Of a stretch of DNA of 64,000 nt, positions 17,726 through 26,314 are shown one piece after another (within the stretch, counting starts at the first letter, position 1; each line of letters starts with the position of its first letter). The notes under the pieces are model-generated. The model did no database searches. It was given only the letters and a program-made list of their open reading frames with translations, and was not told the origin of the DNA. The position numbers and the translations under genes were made by a program. Origin of the DNA: Rahnella variigena (GTDB taxonomy: Bacteria > Pseudomonadota > Gammaproteobacteria > Enterobacterales > Enterobacteriaceae); contig NZ_NSDJ01000001.1 in assembly GCF_003610915.1 (NCBI RefSeq), positions 1,178,001 through 1,242,000 on the forward strand, read 5' to 3'.

Positions 17726-18859
17726 ATGTATGACTTAATCATCCGGCAGGCATTACGCACAGACGGCAGCCTGACTGATATTGCAATTCAGGACGGCAAA
17801 TTCGCCGCCATTGGCACGCTGGCAGCCGATGCCACTGCCCGCCAGACTCTCAATCTTCAGGGCAAGGTTTACGCCAGCGCAGGCTGGATCGACTCCCACG
17901 TTCACTGTTACCCCAAATCGCCGATTTATCATGACGACGCTGACCTGATTGGCGTCGCCTGTGGCGTTACCACCGTGGCGGATGCCGGCAGCACCGGCGC
18001 GAATGATGTCGACGATTTCTATCAGATAACCCGTGCGGCAAAAACCAACGTCTACGCGTTTCTGAATATCGCCCGCACCGGCATTGTCACGCAGAACGAA
18101 CTGGCGGATATGACGCAGATCGACAAAGTCGGCGTGCGTGACGCCATCGCGCGAAATCCCGGTTTTATCATCGGTATTAAAGCGCGCATGAGCAGCAGCG
18201 TGGTCGGCCAGAACGGCATCAAGCCACTGGTGCGCGCCAAAGAAATTCAGCAGGAAAACGACGACCTGCCGCTGATGGTGCATATCGGTAATAACCCGCC
18301 GAATCTCGATGAGATCGCGGATTTGCTGACGTCGGGCGACATTATCACCCACTGCTACAACGGCAAACCGAACCGCATTCTCTCGCCGGAAGGTGTGCTG
18401 CGCAATTCCATTAAACGTGCGCTGAGCCGCGGCGTATTGCTGGATGTCGGTCATGGCACCGCGAGTTTCAGTTTCGACGTGGCGGAACTGGCGATTAAGC
18501 AGGGCATTTTGCCGCACACCATCAGTTCCGATATTTACTGCCGTAACCGTATGAACGGCCCGGTGCATAGCCTGGCGACCGTCATGTCGAAGTTCTTTAG
18601 CGTCGGTATGACCCTGACGCAGGTGATTGATTGCGTCACCTCACACGCCGCTGACGCGCTGCGCCTGCCGGCTAAAGGCCGCCTGGAAGCCGGCGCTGAT
18701 GCCGACCTGACCCTGTTCGAGCAGCGTTTTGCGCCACAGGTGTTTGTCGATTCCGAAGGACAGTCCGTGAAGGGCGAAAGTTTGCTGGTGCCTCTGGCCG
18801 CTGTGGTCGCGGGCGTCACCCTGTTAACCGAAGAAGGGAAATCTGCTCATGTCTTCTGA
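17726..18859 (+). CDS. Amidohydrolase/deacetylase-family metallohydrolase
   Basis: This 377-residue enzyme belongs to the amidohydrolase superfamily, group of deacetylase-like proteins found beside DgaE-type lyases. Metal ligands are visible: His58 and His60 in D-S-H-V-H, Lys152 in G-I-K-A-R-M (likely carboxylated), His186 in M-V-H-I-G-N-N, His209 in I-T-H-C-Y-N-G, and Asp269 in I-S-S-D-I. It is expected to hydrolyse an amide, probably removing an acyl group from an N-acylated amino-sugar acid; the true substrate is unknown. ATG 17726 follows GGAGAAC. It overlaps the ammonia-lyase gene by 11 bases. Confidence 0.88.
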   Translation: MYDLIIRQALRTDGSLTDIAIQDGKFAAIGTLAADATARQTLNLQGKVYASAGWIDSHVHCYPKSPIYHDDADLIGVACGVTTVADAGSTGANDVDDFYQITRAAKTNVYAFLNIARTGIVTQNELADMTQIDKVGVRDAIARNPGFIIGIKARMSSSVVGQNGIKPLVRAKEIQQENDDLPLMVHIGNNPPNLDEIADLLTSGDIITHCYNGKPNRILSPEGVLRNSIKRALSRGVLLDVGHGTASFSFDVAELAIKQGILPHTISSDIYCRNRMNGPVHSLATVMSKFFSVGMTLTQVIDCVTSHAADALRLPAKGRLEAGADADLTLFEQRFAPQVFVDSEGQSVKGESLLVPLAAVVAGVTLLTEEGKSAHVF

Positions 18860-19976
18860 ACAATCGTTATATGAAAAATATGATTTAAAACAGGTTATTA
18901 ACGCGTCTGGTCGTATGACGGCGCTGGGCGTTTCCACGCCGCGCGAGGAAGTCGCCGCGGTAGTGAATACCGGTCTGAATCATTACTTCGAGATGAAAGA
19001 TCTGGTGAATAAAACCGGCGCTTATATCGCGAAATTGCTGAACGTAGAAAATGCTGTGGTGGTGTCCTGTGCTTCCGCCGGGATCGCGCAGTCCGTAGCG
19101 GCGGTGATCGTCAAAGACGACGCGTGGCTGCTGGAAAACCTGCACGCCGCGCCGCTGGAAATTCCACACGATATCGTGTTGCCAAAAGGCCATAACGTGA
19201 ACTTTGGTGCGCCGGTCGCGACGATGGTCACCATGGGTGGCGGCAAAGTGGTGGAAGCCGGTTACGCCAATGAATGTTCCGCCGCGCAACTTGCTGCCTG
19301 CATCACCCCGCGTACCGCCGCCATCATGTACATCAAATCGCACCACTCAGTGCAGAAAAGCATACTGTCGGTTGCGGAAGCCGCTGAAGTGGCGCGCGCG
19401 CATAATCTGCCGCTGATCGTCGATGCGGCCGCAGAAGAAGACCTGACCTGCTACTACGAGATGGGCGCAGATCTGGTGATTTACAGCGGCGCAAAAGCTA
19501 TCGAAGGGCCGACCAGCGGTCTGGTGCTCGGCAAAAAACAATACGTCGAATGGGTAAAACTGCAATCGGGCGGGATTGGTCGTGCGATGAAAGTCGGCAA
19601 AGAAGGCATTCTTGGCCTGACGCAGGCGATCGAAAGCTACATCACGCTGCCGAAAACCACCGGGCAGGAAATGGTCGACAAGATGACGCCATTTATCGCC
19701 AGCCTGAATGAAATCAACGGCGTCACTGGCCGCGTAGTCTGGGACAGCGCAGGACGTGATATCGCCCGCACGGAAATTACTTTCGATGAAACCGTGCTGG
19801 GCTGGAAAACCAAAGCCATCGTGGACGCCATGAAAAACGGCGATATCGCGATTTATTTCCGTGGCTACCGCGCCAACGAAGGCAAGATTGAAGTCGATGT
19901 GCGCAGCGTGACACCACCGCAACTCGCCGTCGTCGCACAACGTTTTAAACAACTTTTTAGCGGAGAGAAAGCATGA
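18849..19976 (+). CDS. DgaE-family PLP-dependent ammonia lyase
   Basis: This 375-residue protein belongs to the fold-type I PLP enzymes of the DgaE/SelA-like group. DgaE of Salmonella removes ammonia from D-glucosaminate 6-phosphate to give 2-keto-3-deoxygluconate 6-phosphate. The Schiff-base lysine is probably Lys216 in Y-S-G-A-K-A-I-E-G-P; V-D-A-A-A-E-E-D supplies the PLP-binding Asp. It overlaps the amidohydrolase gene upstream and the aldolase gene downstream by 4 bases. The three enzymes form a tight catabolic unit. Substrate identity in this organism is inferred, so no symbol is assigned. Confidence 0.88.
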   Translation: MSSEQSLYEKYDLKQVINASGRMTALGVSTPREEVAAVVNTGLNHYFEMKDLVNKTGAYIAKLLNVENAVVVSCASAGIAQSVAAVIVKDDAWLLENLHAAPLEIPHDIVLPKGHNVNFGAPVATMVTMGGGKVVEAGYANECSAAQLAACITPRTAAIMYIKSHHSVQKSILSVAEAAEVARAHNLPLIVDAAAEEDLTCYYEMGADLVIYSGAKAIEGPTSGLVLGKKQYVEWVKLQSGGIGRAMKVGKEGILGLTQAIESYITLPKTTGQEMVDKMTPFIASLNEINGVTGRVVWDSAGRDIARTEITFDETVLGWKTKAIVDAMKNGDIAIYFRGYRANEGKIEVDVRSVTPPQLAVVAQRFKQLFSGEKA

Positions 19977-20713
19977 AGCTGACCCCAAATTTCTACCGTG
20001 ACCGCGTGTGCCTGAATGTGCTGGCGGGCTCCAAAGACAATGCCCGTGACATCTACGAAGCGGCAGAAGGTCATGTGCTGGTCGGTGTGCTTTCCAAAAA
20101 TTATCCGGATGTTGCGAGCGCGGTAGCGGACATGAAAGAGTATGCCGCTCTGATTGAAAACGCATTGTCCGTCGGTCTGGGGGCGGGCGATCCGCGTCAG
20201 TCGCTGATGGTTAGCCAGATTTCTGCGCAGGTTCAGCCGCAGCACGTCAATCAGGTCTTTACCGGCGTCGGTACCAGTCGTGGAATGCTTGGGCAAAACG
20301 ACAGCGTGGTCAACGGTCTGATTTCACCGACCGGTAAACCCGGCTTTGTGAAGATCAATACCGGACCACTGAGTTCAGCTTCTGCGGATGCCATCGTGCC
20401 GGTGGAAACCGCCATCGCGCTGCTGAAAGATATGGGCGGCAGCTCGGTGAAATATTTCCCGATGGGCGGCCTGAAAACCCGCGATGAATTCGCTGCCGTG
20501 GCCCGTGCCTGTGCGGAACAGGATTTCTGGCTGGAACCGACCGGCGGTATCGATTTAGAAAACTTTGAGCCGATTATGGAAATCGCGCTGGCGGCGGGAG
20601 TGACCAAAATCATCCCGCATATCTACAGCTCAATCATCGACAGCGCATCGGGTAACACCCGTCCTGAAGATGTGAAAAACCTGCTGACCAGCGTCAAAAA
20701 GCTGCTGGGCTGA
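19973..20713 (+). CDS. KDGP aldolase-family protein (DgaF-like)
   Basis: This 246-residue TIM-barrel protein is of the DgaF type, which cleaves 2-keto-3-deoxy-6-phosphogluconate to pyruvate and glyceraldehyde 3-phosphate. Recognisable parts are L-N-V-L-A-G-S-K-D-N-A, G-A-G-D-P-R-Q, V-K-I-N-T-G-P-L-S-S and V-K-Y-F-P-M-G-G-L-K. Its start overlaps the ammonia-lyase stop (ATGA). It is the last gene of the enzyme cluster and is followed by a hairpin. It is not related to Eda by obvious sequence, but the role is the same by family knowledge. Confidence 0.87.
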   Translation: MKLTPNFYRDRVCLNVLAGSKDNARDIYEAAEGHVLVGVLSKNYPDVASAVADMKEYAALIENALSVGLGAGDPRQSLMVSQISAQVQPQHVNQVFTGVGTSRGMLGQNDSVVNGLISPTGKPGFVKINTGPLSSASADAIVPVETAIALLKDMGGSSVKYFPMGGLKTRDEFAAVARACAEQDFWLEPTGGIDLENFEPIMEIALAAGVTKIIPHIYSSIIDSASGNTRPEDVKNLLTSVKKLLG

Positions 20714-20758
20714 AGGATCTGACCTTTCCTGCGCGGTAAGCCGTCTGCGCGGTTAAAC

Positions 20759-20795
20759 ACCCTGCATCCCTCAGCGACTGAGCGGGTGCAGGGTT
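20759..20795 (+). terminator. Possible terminator after the aldolase gene
   Basis: ACCCTGCA and TGCAGGGT enclose an inner TCAG-CGA-CTGA hairpin, followed by TCTCTCGTTT. The long stem is convincing but the T tract is weak, so read-through to the lactonase gene is possible. Confidence 0.55.
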
Positions 20796-20833
20796 CTCTC
20801 GTTTGTCTGATATCCCAAATTCTGAGGAAATGT

Positions 20834-22033
20834 ATGAGAAACTGGTTTCTGATTTCAGGTTTAACCTCCGCGATGCTGGCAGTGTCTGCCATGCCGCTCT
20901 ATGCAGCAGAAAAAACAATGACTTCGACGACTCCTTATTTTGCTTACGTCGGCACCTACAACCCGAACGGGGAAGGTGTCTACCGCTTTAAATTCGATCC
21001 GAAAACCGGCGCGCTGAGTGATAAAACGCTCGCCAGCCAGCTGCCGAATCAGGCGCAGATGGTGCTCAGCCACGACGGCAAAACGCTGTTTATCGGCAGT
21101 GAAATTGATAATTACAACGGCGGCAAACATGGCGCTGTGGCGGCCTACCGCATTGCGCCGGAAGACGGCAGCCTCACGCTGATTAACCAGGTGGATTCGC
21201 AGGGTGCAGGGCCGGTGTATTTGTCGCTGACGCCAAAAGGTGATCATTTGCTGGTGGCGAACTACATCAGCGGCGTGGTGGCGGTGTTCCCGGTGGATGC
21301 CAGCGGAAAGCTGAGTGAAGCCAGCCACAGCCAGCAGGATTCCGGTCCGGCGGGGGCAGGCAAACCTGCAGCGGCGGCGGAAGGCAGTTTTGCCATCAGC
21401 GACCATAACGGGCCGCACGCACATATGATCGCCACCGATCCTTCCGGCAAATTTGTGTTCTCCACCGATCTCGGACTTGACCGGATCTATCAGTGGAAAC
21501 TCAACAGCGAAACCGGCGTGCTGGAGGCCAACGATCCGCCGTTCATCAAGGCCTCTTCAGAAGGGGCAGGACCGCGCCATTTTGTGTTCCATCCGAACGG
21601 TAAAGTGGTTTTCCTGATCAACGAGGAATCCTCTACCCTGACCAGTTATCGCTTTGATACCACCCAAGGCACGCTGACGGAGTTGCACAGTCTGTCATCG
21701 CTGCCGGCCGGTTTCAAAGGCACCAACTTTGCGGCAGGGATTGTGCTGAGCAAAGACGGCAGGCATCTGTACGTGGCGAACCGTCTGCATAACAGCATCG
21801 CGCAGATTAATGTGACCGGCGAAGGCGCAATGACCTGGAGTGATGAAACCTGGACGCGTGGCGATTATCCACGAACGCTGACGTTGTCACCGGACGGCAA
21901 ATATATTTACGCAATGAATCAACGAAGCGATAACATCACCAGATTCAAGGTTTCTGGCGAAAACGGCAAACTGTCATTCGTTGATGATTATGTGGCTGTG
22001 GGCAGTCCGTCACAGATGGTGATTGCGCCCTGA
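20834..22033 (+). CDS. Exported beta-propeller lactonase family protein
   Basis: This 399-residue protein has a cleavable signal sequence (residues 1-25, ending M-P-L-Y-A^A-E) and a seven-bladed beta-propeller of the 6-phosphogluconolactonase (Pgl/YbhE) type. Repeats with S-H-D-G-K-T-L-F-I, D-P-S-G-K-F-V-F and S-P-D-G-K-Y-I-Y are spread through the chain, and D-H-N-G-P-H-A-H and G-P-R-H-F match the active-site side. As it is periplasmic it cannot act on a phosphorylated sugar made in the cytoplasm; an aldonolactone is more likely. ATG 20834 follows TGAGGAA. It lies between the catabolic operon and its regulator. Confidence 0.85.
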   Translation: MRNWFLISGLTSAMLAVSAMPLYAAEKTMTSTTPYFAYVGTYNPNGEGVYRFKFDPKTGALSDKTLASQLPNQAQMVLSHDGKTLFIGSEIDNYNGGKHGAVAAYRIAPEDGSLTLINQVDSQGAGPVYLSLTPKGDHLLVANYISGVVAVFPVDASGKLSEASHSQQDSGPAGAGKPAAAAEGSFAISDHNGPHAHMIATDPSGKFVFSTDLGLDRIYQWKLNSETGVLEANDPPFIKASSEGAGPRHFVFHPNGKVVFLINEESSTLTSYRFDTTQGTLTELHSLSSLPAGFKGTNFAAGIVLSKDGRHLYVANRLHNSIAQINVTGEGAMTWSDETWTRGDYPRTLTLSPDGKYIYAMNQRSDNITRFKVSGENGKLSFVDDYVAVGSPSQMVIAP

Positions 22034-22121
22034 TAACGTACTGCGTCTGAACTAAACCATCTGCGTGGAAACTTTACCGGTGACTGCGCAGAGGGCGTAT
22101 CCGCAATAATATGGAAGAACA

Positions 22122-24041
22122 ATGGTGAGATTTCCCAATCAACGTCTGGCGCAACTGTTTGATGCGCTGCAAACCGAAACCCTTCCTCAGGATGAACTGG
22201 CAAAACGTCTGTCCGTTTCGACGCGCACGGTGCGTGCCGATATTACTGCGCTGAATGAAATCATCGCCGATTTTGGTGCGACGTTTGTTCACAACCGTGG
22301 CAGCGGGTATCAGCTGCGGATTGACGATCAGACGCTTTTCTCAACGTTACAGCAATCGACGCAACGCAAACCGAATCCGACGCCGCGCACTGCCGCTGAG
22401 CGGGTGAAAACGTTGCTGATCCGCTTTTTGACCTCAGCTTTTTCATTGAAGCTGGAAGATCTGGCCGATGAATGGTTTGTCAGCCGGGGAACCCTGCAAA
22501 ATGATATGGCTGAGGTGAGGGAGCATCTGGCTCGCTATCACCTGAATATCGAAACCAAACCGCGCTACGGTATGAAACTGTTCGGTGCAGAACTGGCGAT
22601 CCGCGCCTGTCTGACCGATCTGCTGTTCCAGCTGGATGCCGAAGAACAGGCGAATCCGCTGCTGAAGGCGGAAAGTCTGGAGCCGGAAGCGCTGGTGCCG
22701 CTGACACGCTTTATGCATCAGGTGCTGACGCAGTCTTCTGTTCAGCTGACCGATGAGGGCGAGCAGTATCTGATCTTGTACTGCGCGGTGGCGATCAAAC
22801 GCATTACCGGCGGTTATCCGCTGACCGATTTTGATGCAGAAGACGGAGACCCGGCGGTGAAGCAGGTTTCCGTGCGTCTGGCGGCTGAGCTCAGAAATCT
22901 GGTCGGCAAGGAAATTCCGGCCTCTGAGGAAGCTTATCTGCGGGTAAATATCGCCGCCCGCCGCGTGCAGCAAATTCTGCCGACCGACATTAATGCCGAC
23001 GATGACGAAGCGCTGGTCGATTACATTCTGTCGTATATCAATTCGCACTATAACTATGATTTGCAGGGCGATAAGCAACTGCGTGCTGACCTGCTAACGC
23101 ACATTAAGACCATGATTACGCGGGTGAAATATCAGATAAATATCCCGAATCCGCTGCTGAACAATATCAAACAGCATTACCCGATGGCCTATGACGTCAC
23201 GCTGGCGGCGGTCTCCAGCTGGGGAAAATACACGCCCTATACGCTGAGTGAAAACGAGATTGGTTTTCTGGTGCTGCATATCGGCGTCGGGCTGGAGCGG
23301 CATTACAATATCGGTTACCAGCGGCATCCGCAGGTGATGCTGGTGTGCGACACCGGCAATTCAACCATCCGCATGATCCAGGCACAGATTAACCGTAAGT
23401 ATCCGCAACTGGTGATGAAACAGGTGGTTTCGCTGCGTGATTACGAGCAGCTGGAGCATATCGACGAAGATTTTATTATTTCCAACGCCCGCATCACCGA
23501 GAAGAATAAGCCGGTGGTGGTGTTGTCGCCTTTCCCGACCGAATACCAGATGGAACAGCTCGGTAAGCTGGTGCTGGTCGATCGTACGCGCCCGTATATG
23601 CTGGAAAAATTCTTCGACGAAAAACACTTCATGATCGTCAACGAGCCGATGACGCAGGCGGAATTGTTCCGCCATGTGTGTTCACAGCTGGAAGAAGAAG
23701 GATATGTCGATCAGGCGTTTTACCCGTCGGTGGTCGAGCGTGAGGAGATTGTCTCAACCATGCTGGGCGAGGGGATTGCGCTGCCGCACTCTCTGGGACT
23801 GCTGGCGAAGAAAACCGTGGTGATTACGCTGCTCTCGCCGCAGGGCATTGCCTGGGGAGAAGGGGAAACCGCGCACGTGATTTTCCTGCTGGCGATCAGT
23901 AAGGCGGATTACGAAGAAGCGATGGCGATTTACGATTTGTTCGTGACGTTTGTGCGGGAACGGTCGATGAGCCGTTTGCTGAGCAGTGAGAATTTTGAAA
24001 GCTTCAAGGCCATTGCAATCGACTGTTTAAGCCGCATTTAG
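22122..24041 (+). CDS. BglG-family transcription regulator with PRD, EIIB and EIIA domains
   Basis: This 639-residue regulator is of the LicR/MtlR type. The order is: DNA-binding HTH (about residues 5-60, S-V-S-T-R-T-V-R-A-D-I), a second HTH/Mga-like part (about 85-140), two PRDs (about 175-285 and 295-395, with L-V-L-H-I-G in the second), an EIIB-like domain with Cys409 in V-C-D-T-G-N-S-T, and an EIIA-like domain with His556 in A-L-P-H-S. Such proteins are activated or inhibited by PTS phosphorylation. It presumably controls the operon at 15119-20713. Start ATG 22122; a GTG follows immediately. Confidence 0.88.
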   Translation: MVRFPNQRLAQLFDALQTETLPQDELAKRLSVSTRTVRADITALNEIIADFGATFVHNRGSGYQLRIDDQTLFSTLQQSTQRKPNPTPRTAAERVKTLLIRFLTSAFSLKLEDLADEWFVSRGTLQNDMAEVREHLARYHLNIETKPRYGMKLFGAELAIRACLTDLLFQLDAEEQANPLLKAESLEPEALVPLTRFMHQVLTQSSVQLTDEGEQYLILYCAVAIKRITGGYPLTDFDAEDGDPAVKQVSVRLAAELRNLVGKEIPASEEAYLRVNIAARRVQQILPTDINADDDEALVDYILSYINSHYNYDLQGDKQLRADLLTHIKTMITRVKYQINIPNPLLNNIKQHYPMAYDVTLAAVSSWGKYTPYTLSENEIGFLVLHIGVGLERHYNIGYQRHPQVMLVCDTGNSTIRMIQAQINRKYPQLVMKQVVSLRDYEQLEHIDEDFIISNARITEKNKPVVVLSPFPTEYQMEQLGKLVLVDRTRPYMLEKFFDEKHFMIVNEPMTQAELFRHVCSQLEEEGYVDQAFYPSVVEREEIVSTMLGEGIALPHSLGLLAKKTVVITLLSPQGIAWGEGETAHVIFLLAISKADYEEAMAIYDLFVTFVRERSMSRLLSSENFESFKAIAIDCLSRI

Positions 24042-24045
24042 CCTG

Positions 24046-24115
24046 CGTCCTTGACGCCGCAGCGGCGTTCGTTCACCCGAATCACTGACTGATGTCAGCT
24101 CATCGGGATTAATGA
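24046..24115. repeat. ERIC-like intergenic repeat
   Basis: Read on the minus strand, this segment (GATGAGCTGACATCAGTCAG, then GTGATTCGGGTGAACGAACG) resembles the central part of the enterobacterial repetitive intergenic consensus. The inverted arms around TGACTGATGTCA are visible. It sits between the regulator gene and npr. Recognition is by eye; the boundaries are approximate. Confidence 0.6.
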
Positions 24116-24183
24116 GCCTCGTACCTGAGGCTCACCCTGCGGGCCAGCGCGAGCGCTGTTCAAATCGGTTCCTGACCGATTTG
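24113..24183. repeat. Two short hairpins next to the ERIC-like repeat
   Basis: TGAGCCTC/GAGGCTCA pair at 24113-24134, and CAAATCGGT/ACCGATTTG pair at 24161-24183. Neither has a T tract. They probably belong to the same composite repeat as the ERIC-like part. Confidence 0.65.
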
Positions 24184-24231
24184 TCTCTCGCTTGCTGCAA
24201 CGCCAATGACTATGGCTACGAGTGAAGGGGC

Positions 24232-24504
24232 TTAGTCTTCGTCAAATCCTGAATTGATCAGATTTACCACTGCCGTCAGCGCCTGTTCTTCATCGGGGCC
24301 GGTGGCTTCGATTTCGATTTTCTGACCTTTCGGGGAATCAAGCATCAGCAGCGCGATCACGCTGCTGGCTTCCGCTTCAATGCCTGTGCCGTTGCGCAGC
24401 ATCACTTCTGATTTAAAGCTCTGCACCAGTTCAAACAACTTCATCGCCGGACGGGCATGCATCCCTAACCGGTTTTTGATTTCTACCGTTTGTTTTACCG
24501 TCAT
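24232..24504 (-). CDS. ptsO: Nitrogen-PTS phosphocarrier NPr
   Basis: NPr (npr) is the HPr paralogue of the nitrogen-related PTS. It takes phosphate from EI-Ntr (PtsP) and passes it to EIIA-Ntr (PtsN). The 90-residue chain shows the phosphorylation site His16 in R-L-G-M-H-A-R-P-A and the Ser region S-S-V-I-A-L-L-M-L. It overlaps rapZ by 4 bases and is the last gene of the rpoN-hpf-ptsN-rapZ-npr cluster, as in E. coli. Confidence 0.96.
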   Translation of the reverse strand: MTVKQTVEIKNRLGMHARPAMKLFELVQSFKSEVMLRNGTGIEAEASSVIALLMLDSPKGQKIEIEATGPDEEQALTAVVNLINSGFDED

Positions 24505-25355
24505 GATTTACGTTTTTCCAGCGTGCGATGGCGGGATTGCACGTTCTTCCCGCGGGAACGGAAATAGTCGGCCAGTTGCTCTGCGATATACACCGAACGG
24601 TGTTTACCGCCGGTACAACCAATGGCGACGGTCAGATAGCTGCGGTTGTTGGTTTCCAGCATCGGCAGCCATTGTTCAAGGTAGCTGCGGGTCTGGTAGA
24701 TAAAGTTGTGCACTTCGGTATGACGGTCGAGGAACGCCGCCACGGGTTTGTCGAGGCCGGTCATCGGACGCAGTTTCGGATCCCAGTGCGGGTTCGGCAG
24801 AAAACGTACGTCGAACACGTAATCTGCATCAATCGGAATGCCGTGTTTGAAACCAAAGGATTCGAAGACCATCGTCAGTTCACGTTCGCGTTTACCCAGC
24901 AGGCGGGTACGCAGCATTTCTGCCAGTTCGTGAACGGACATTTCGGACGTGTCGATGATGAGATCAGCAGACGAACGCAGAGGCTCGAGCAAGTCGGCTT
25001 CTTCATCAATGGCACTTTCGAGGGAGAGATTTTTGCTGGAAAGCGGGTGCAGACGACGGGTGTCGCTGTAGCGGCGGATCAGCGTGTTGCGGTCGGCATC
25101 AAGGAACAACAGCTGCGGTGAGAAGCTCTCCGGCAGTTGTGACATCGCGTACTCATAAACTTCCGGGGTTTCCGGCATGTTACGCACGTCGATGCTGACG
25201 GCCGCTGACGTATTACGTTCAACGAGGGTCTGGGCAAGCTGCGGCAATAACACCACCGGCAGGTTATCCACACAGTAAAAACCCATGTCTTCCAATGCCC
25301 GTAGGGCAACCGATTTCCCGGAACCGGAACGGCCGCTGACAATCATCAGCACCAT
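24501..25355 (-). CDS. rapZ: RNase adaptor protein RapZ
   Basis: RapZ is an RNA-binding ATP/GTP-binding protein that senses glucosamine 6-phosphate and delivers the sRNA GlmZ to RNase E. The 284 residues begin with a Walker A motif (G-R-S-G-S-G-K-S, residues 8-15). They include the C-terminal [10 protein letters not shown] motif and end in the basic tail R-H-R-T-L-E-K-R-K. It lies between ptsN and npr with a 4-base overlap to npr. Confidence 0.97.
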   Translation of the reverse strand: MVLMIVSGRSGSGKSVALRALEDMGFYCVDNLPVVLLPQLAQTLVERNTSAAVSIDVRNMPETPEVYEYAMSQLPESFSPQLLFLDADRNTLIRRYSDTRRLHPLSSKNLSLESAIDEEADLLEPLRSSADLIIDTSEMSVHELAEMLRTRLLGKRERELTMVFESFGFKHGIPIDADYVFDVRFLPNPHWDPKLRPMTGLDKPVAAFLDRHTEVHNFIYQTRSYLEQWLPMLETNNRSYLTVAIGCTGGKHRSVYIAEQLADYFRSRGKNVQSRHRTLEKRKS

Positions 25356-25422
25356 GGTGTCACTCCCCTGGCATTCAGTGTTCAGAATTCATTTTCCCGG
25401 CACCGTACCGGGAATCAGCAAT

Positions 25423-25893
25423 TTATTCGTTTTCAGTCATTATCTGGAACAGTTCTTCATCGCTCTGCGCACCACGAAGGCGGCGACACACTGTTTTATC
25501 AGCTAATTTCTTAGCCACCAAAGATAATGTATGTAAATGGGTTTTACATTGATCTGCCGGTACCAGCAAGGCAAAAAGTAAGTCTACCGGCTGATTATCG
25601 ATGGCATCAAAAGCGATCGGTTGTTCCAGCTGAATGAACACGCCGACGGCACGTAACGTATCTTCTTCCAGCTTACCGTGCGGGATGGCGATCCCGGCAC
25701 CGATCCCGGTGCTGCCCATGCGTTCACGGGTCAAAATAGCGTCGAAAATCACCTGTGGCGACAAATTCAGTTGTCTGGCGGCCAGTTCGCTGATGATTTC
25801 CAGTGCGCGTTTTTTGCTGGCGCAATGAACGCCGCTTTTGGTGCATTCGGCATTAAGCACCGACGTTAATTGCATTGCTATATCGTTGATCAT
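25423..25893 (-). CDS. ptsN: PTS nitrogen regulatory EIIA protein PtsN
   Basis: EIIA-Ntr regulates potassium transport (TrkA, KdpD) and other targets according to its phosphorylation by NPr. ATG 25893 gives 156 residues with the fructose-type EIIA fold; the phosphorylated histidine is His72 in I-A-I-P-H-G-K. An upstream in-frame GTG at 25905 would add four residues, but the ATG aligns with the E. coli start. The gene lies between hpf and rapZ. Confidence 0.95.
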   Translation of the reverse strand: MINDIAMQLTSVLNAECTKSGVHCASKKRALEIISELAARQLNLSPQVIFDAILTRERMGSTGIGAGIAIPHGKLEEDTLRAVGVFIQLEQPIAFDAIDNQPVDLLFALLVPADQCKTHLHTLSLVAKKLADKTVCRRLRGAQSDEELFQIMTENE

Positions 25894-26003
25894 GTCATCT
25901 TTCACTTTTGCGCTGTTTCACCCTTAAAGCTATATCGGCTCGTTTCCCGAAGGTCACAAGCCGATGCCCGAAGGTTTGTAGCACAGGGTTGGCTACATGA
26001 ATG

Positions 26004-26291
26004 TCAGTGCTGTTTCAGTTTGTCTTTATGTTTATTCAGCTGGCGGGCCAGTTTATCAACCAGTCCGTCAATCGCTGCGTACATATCCTGATGTTCCGAG
26101 GTGGCATGTAACTCGCCTCCATTCACATGCAAAGTCGCTTCGGCAACTTTTTGCACCTTTTCCACGCTCAACACCACATACACCTGATTAATCCTGTCGA
26201 AATACTGCTCTAGCTTGGCCAGCTTCGACGTGATGAACTCTCTCAGGGGATCCGTGATCTCAATGTGATGTCCGGTAATGTTGAGCTGCAT
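26004..26291 (-). CDS. hpf: Ribosome hibernation promoting factor Hpf
   Basis: Short-type HPF (95 residues) binds the decoding centre of the 30S subunit in stationary phase and, with RMF, favours 100S dimers. The family start M-Q-L-N-I-T-G and the ribosome-binding pattern D-P-L-R-E-F-I-T-S-K-L and D-M-Y-A-A-I-D-x-L-V-D-K-L are present. ATG 26291 is chosen; the longer frame has no family support. It lies 23 bases downstream of rpoN. Confidence 0.96.
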   Translation of the reverse strand: MQLNITGHHIEITDPLREFITSKLAKLEQYFDRINQVYVVLSVEKVQKVAEATLHVNGGELHATSEHQDMYAAIDGLVDKLARQLNKHKDKLKQH

Positions 26292-26314
26292 AATGTCTTC
26301 CTTCTCTGTTGAGG

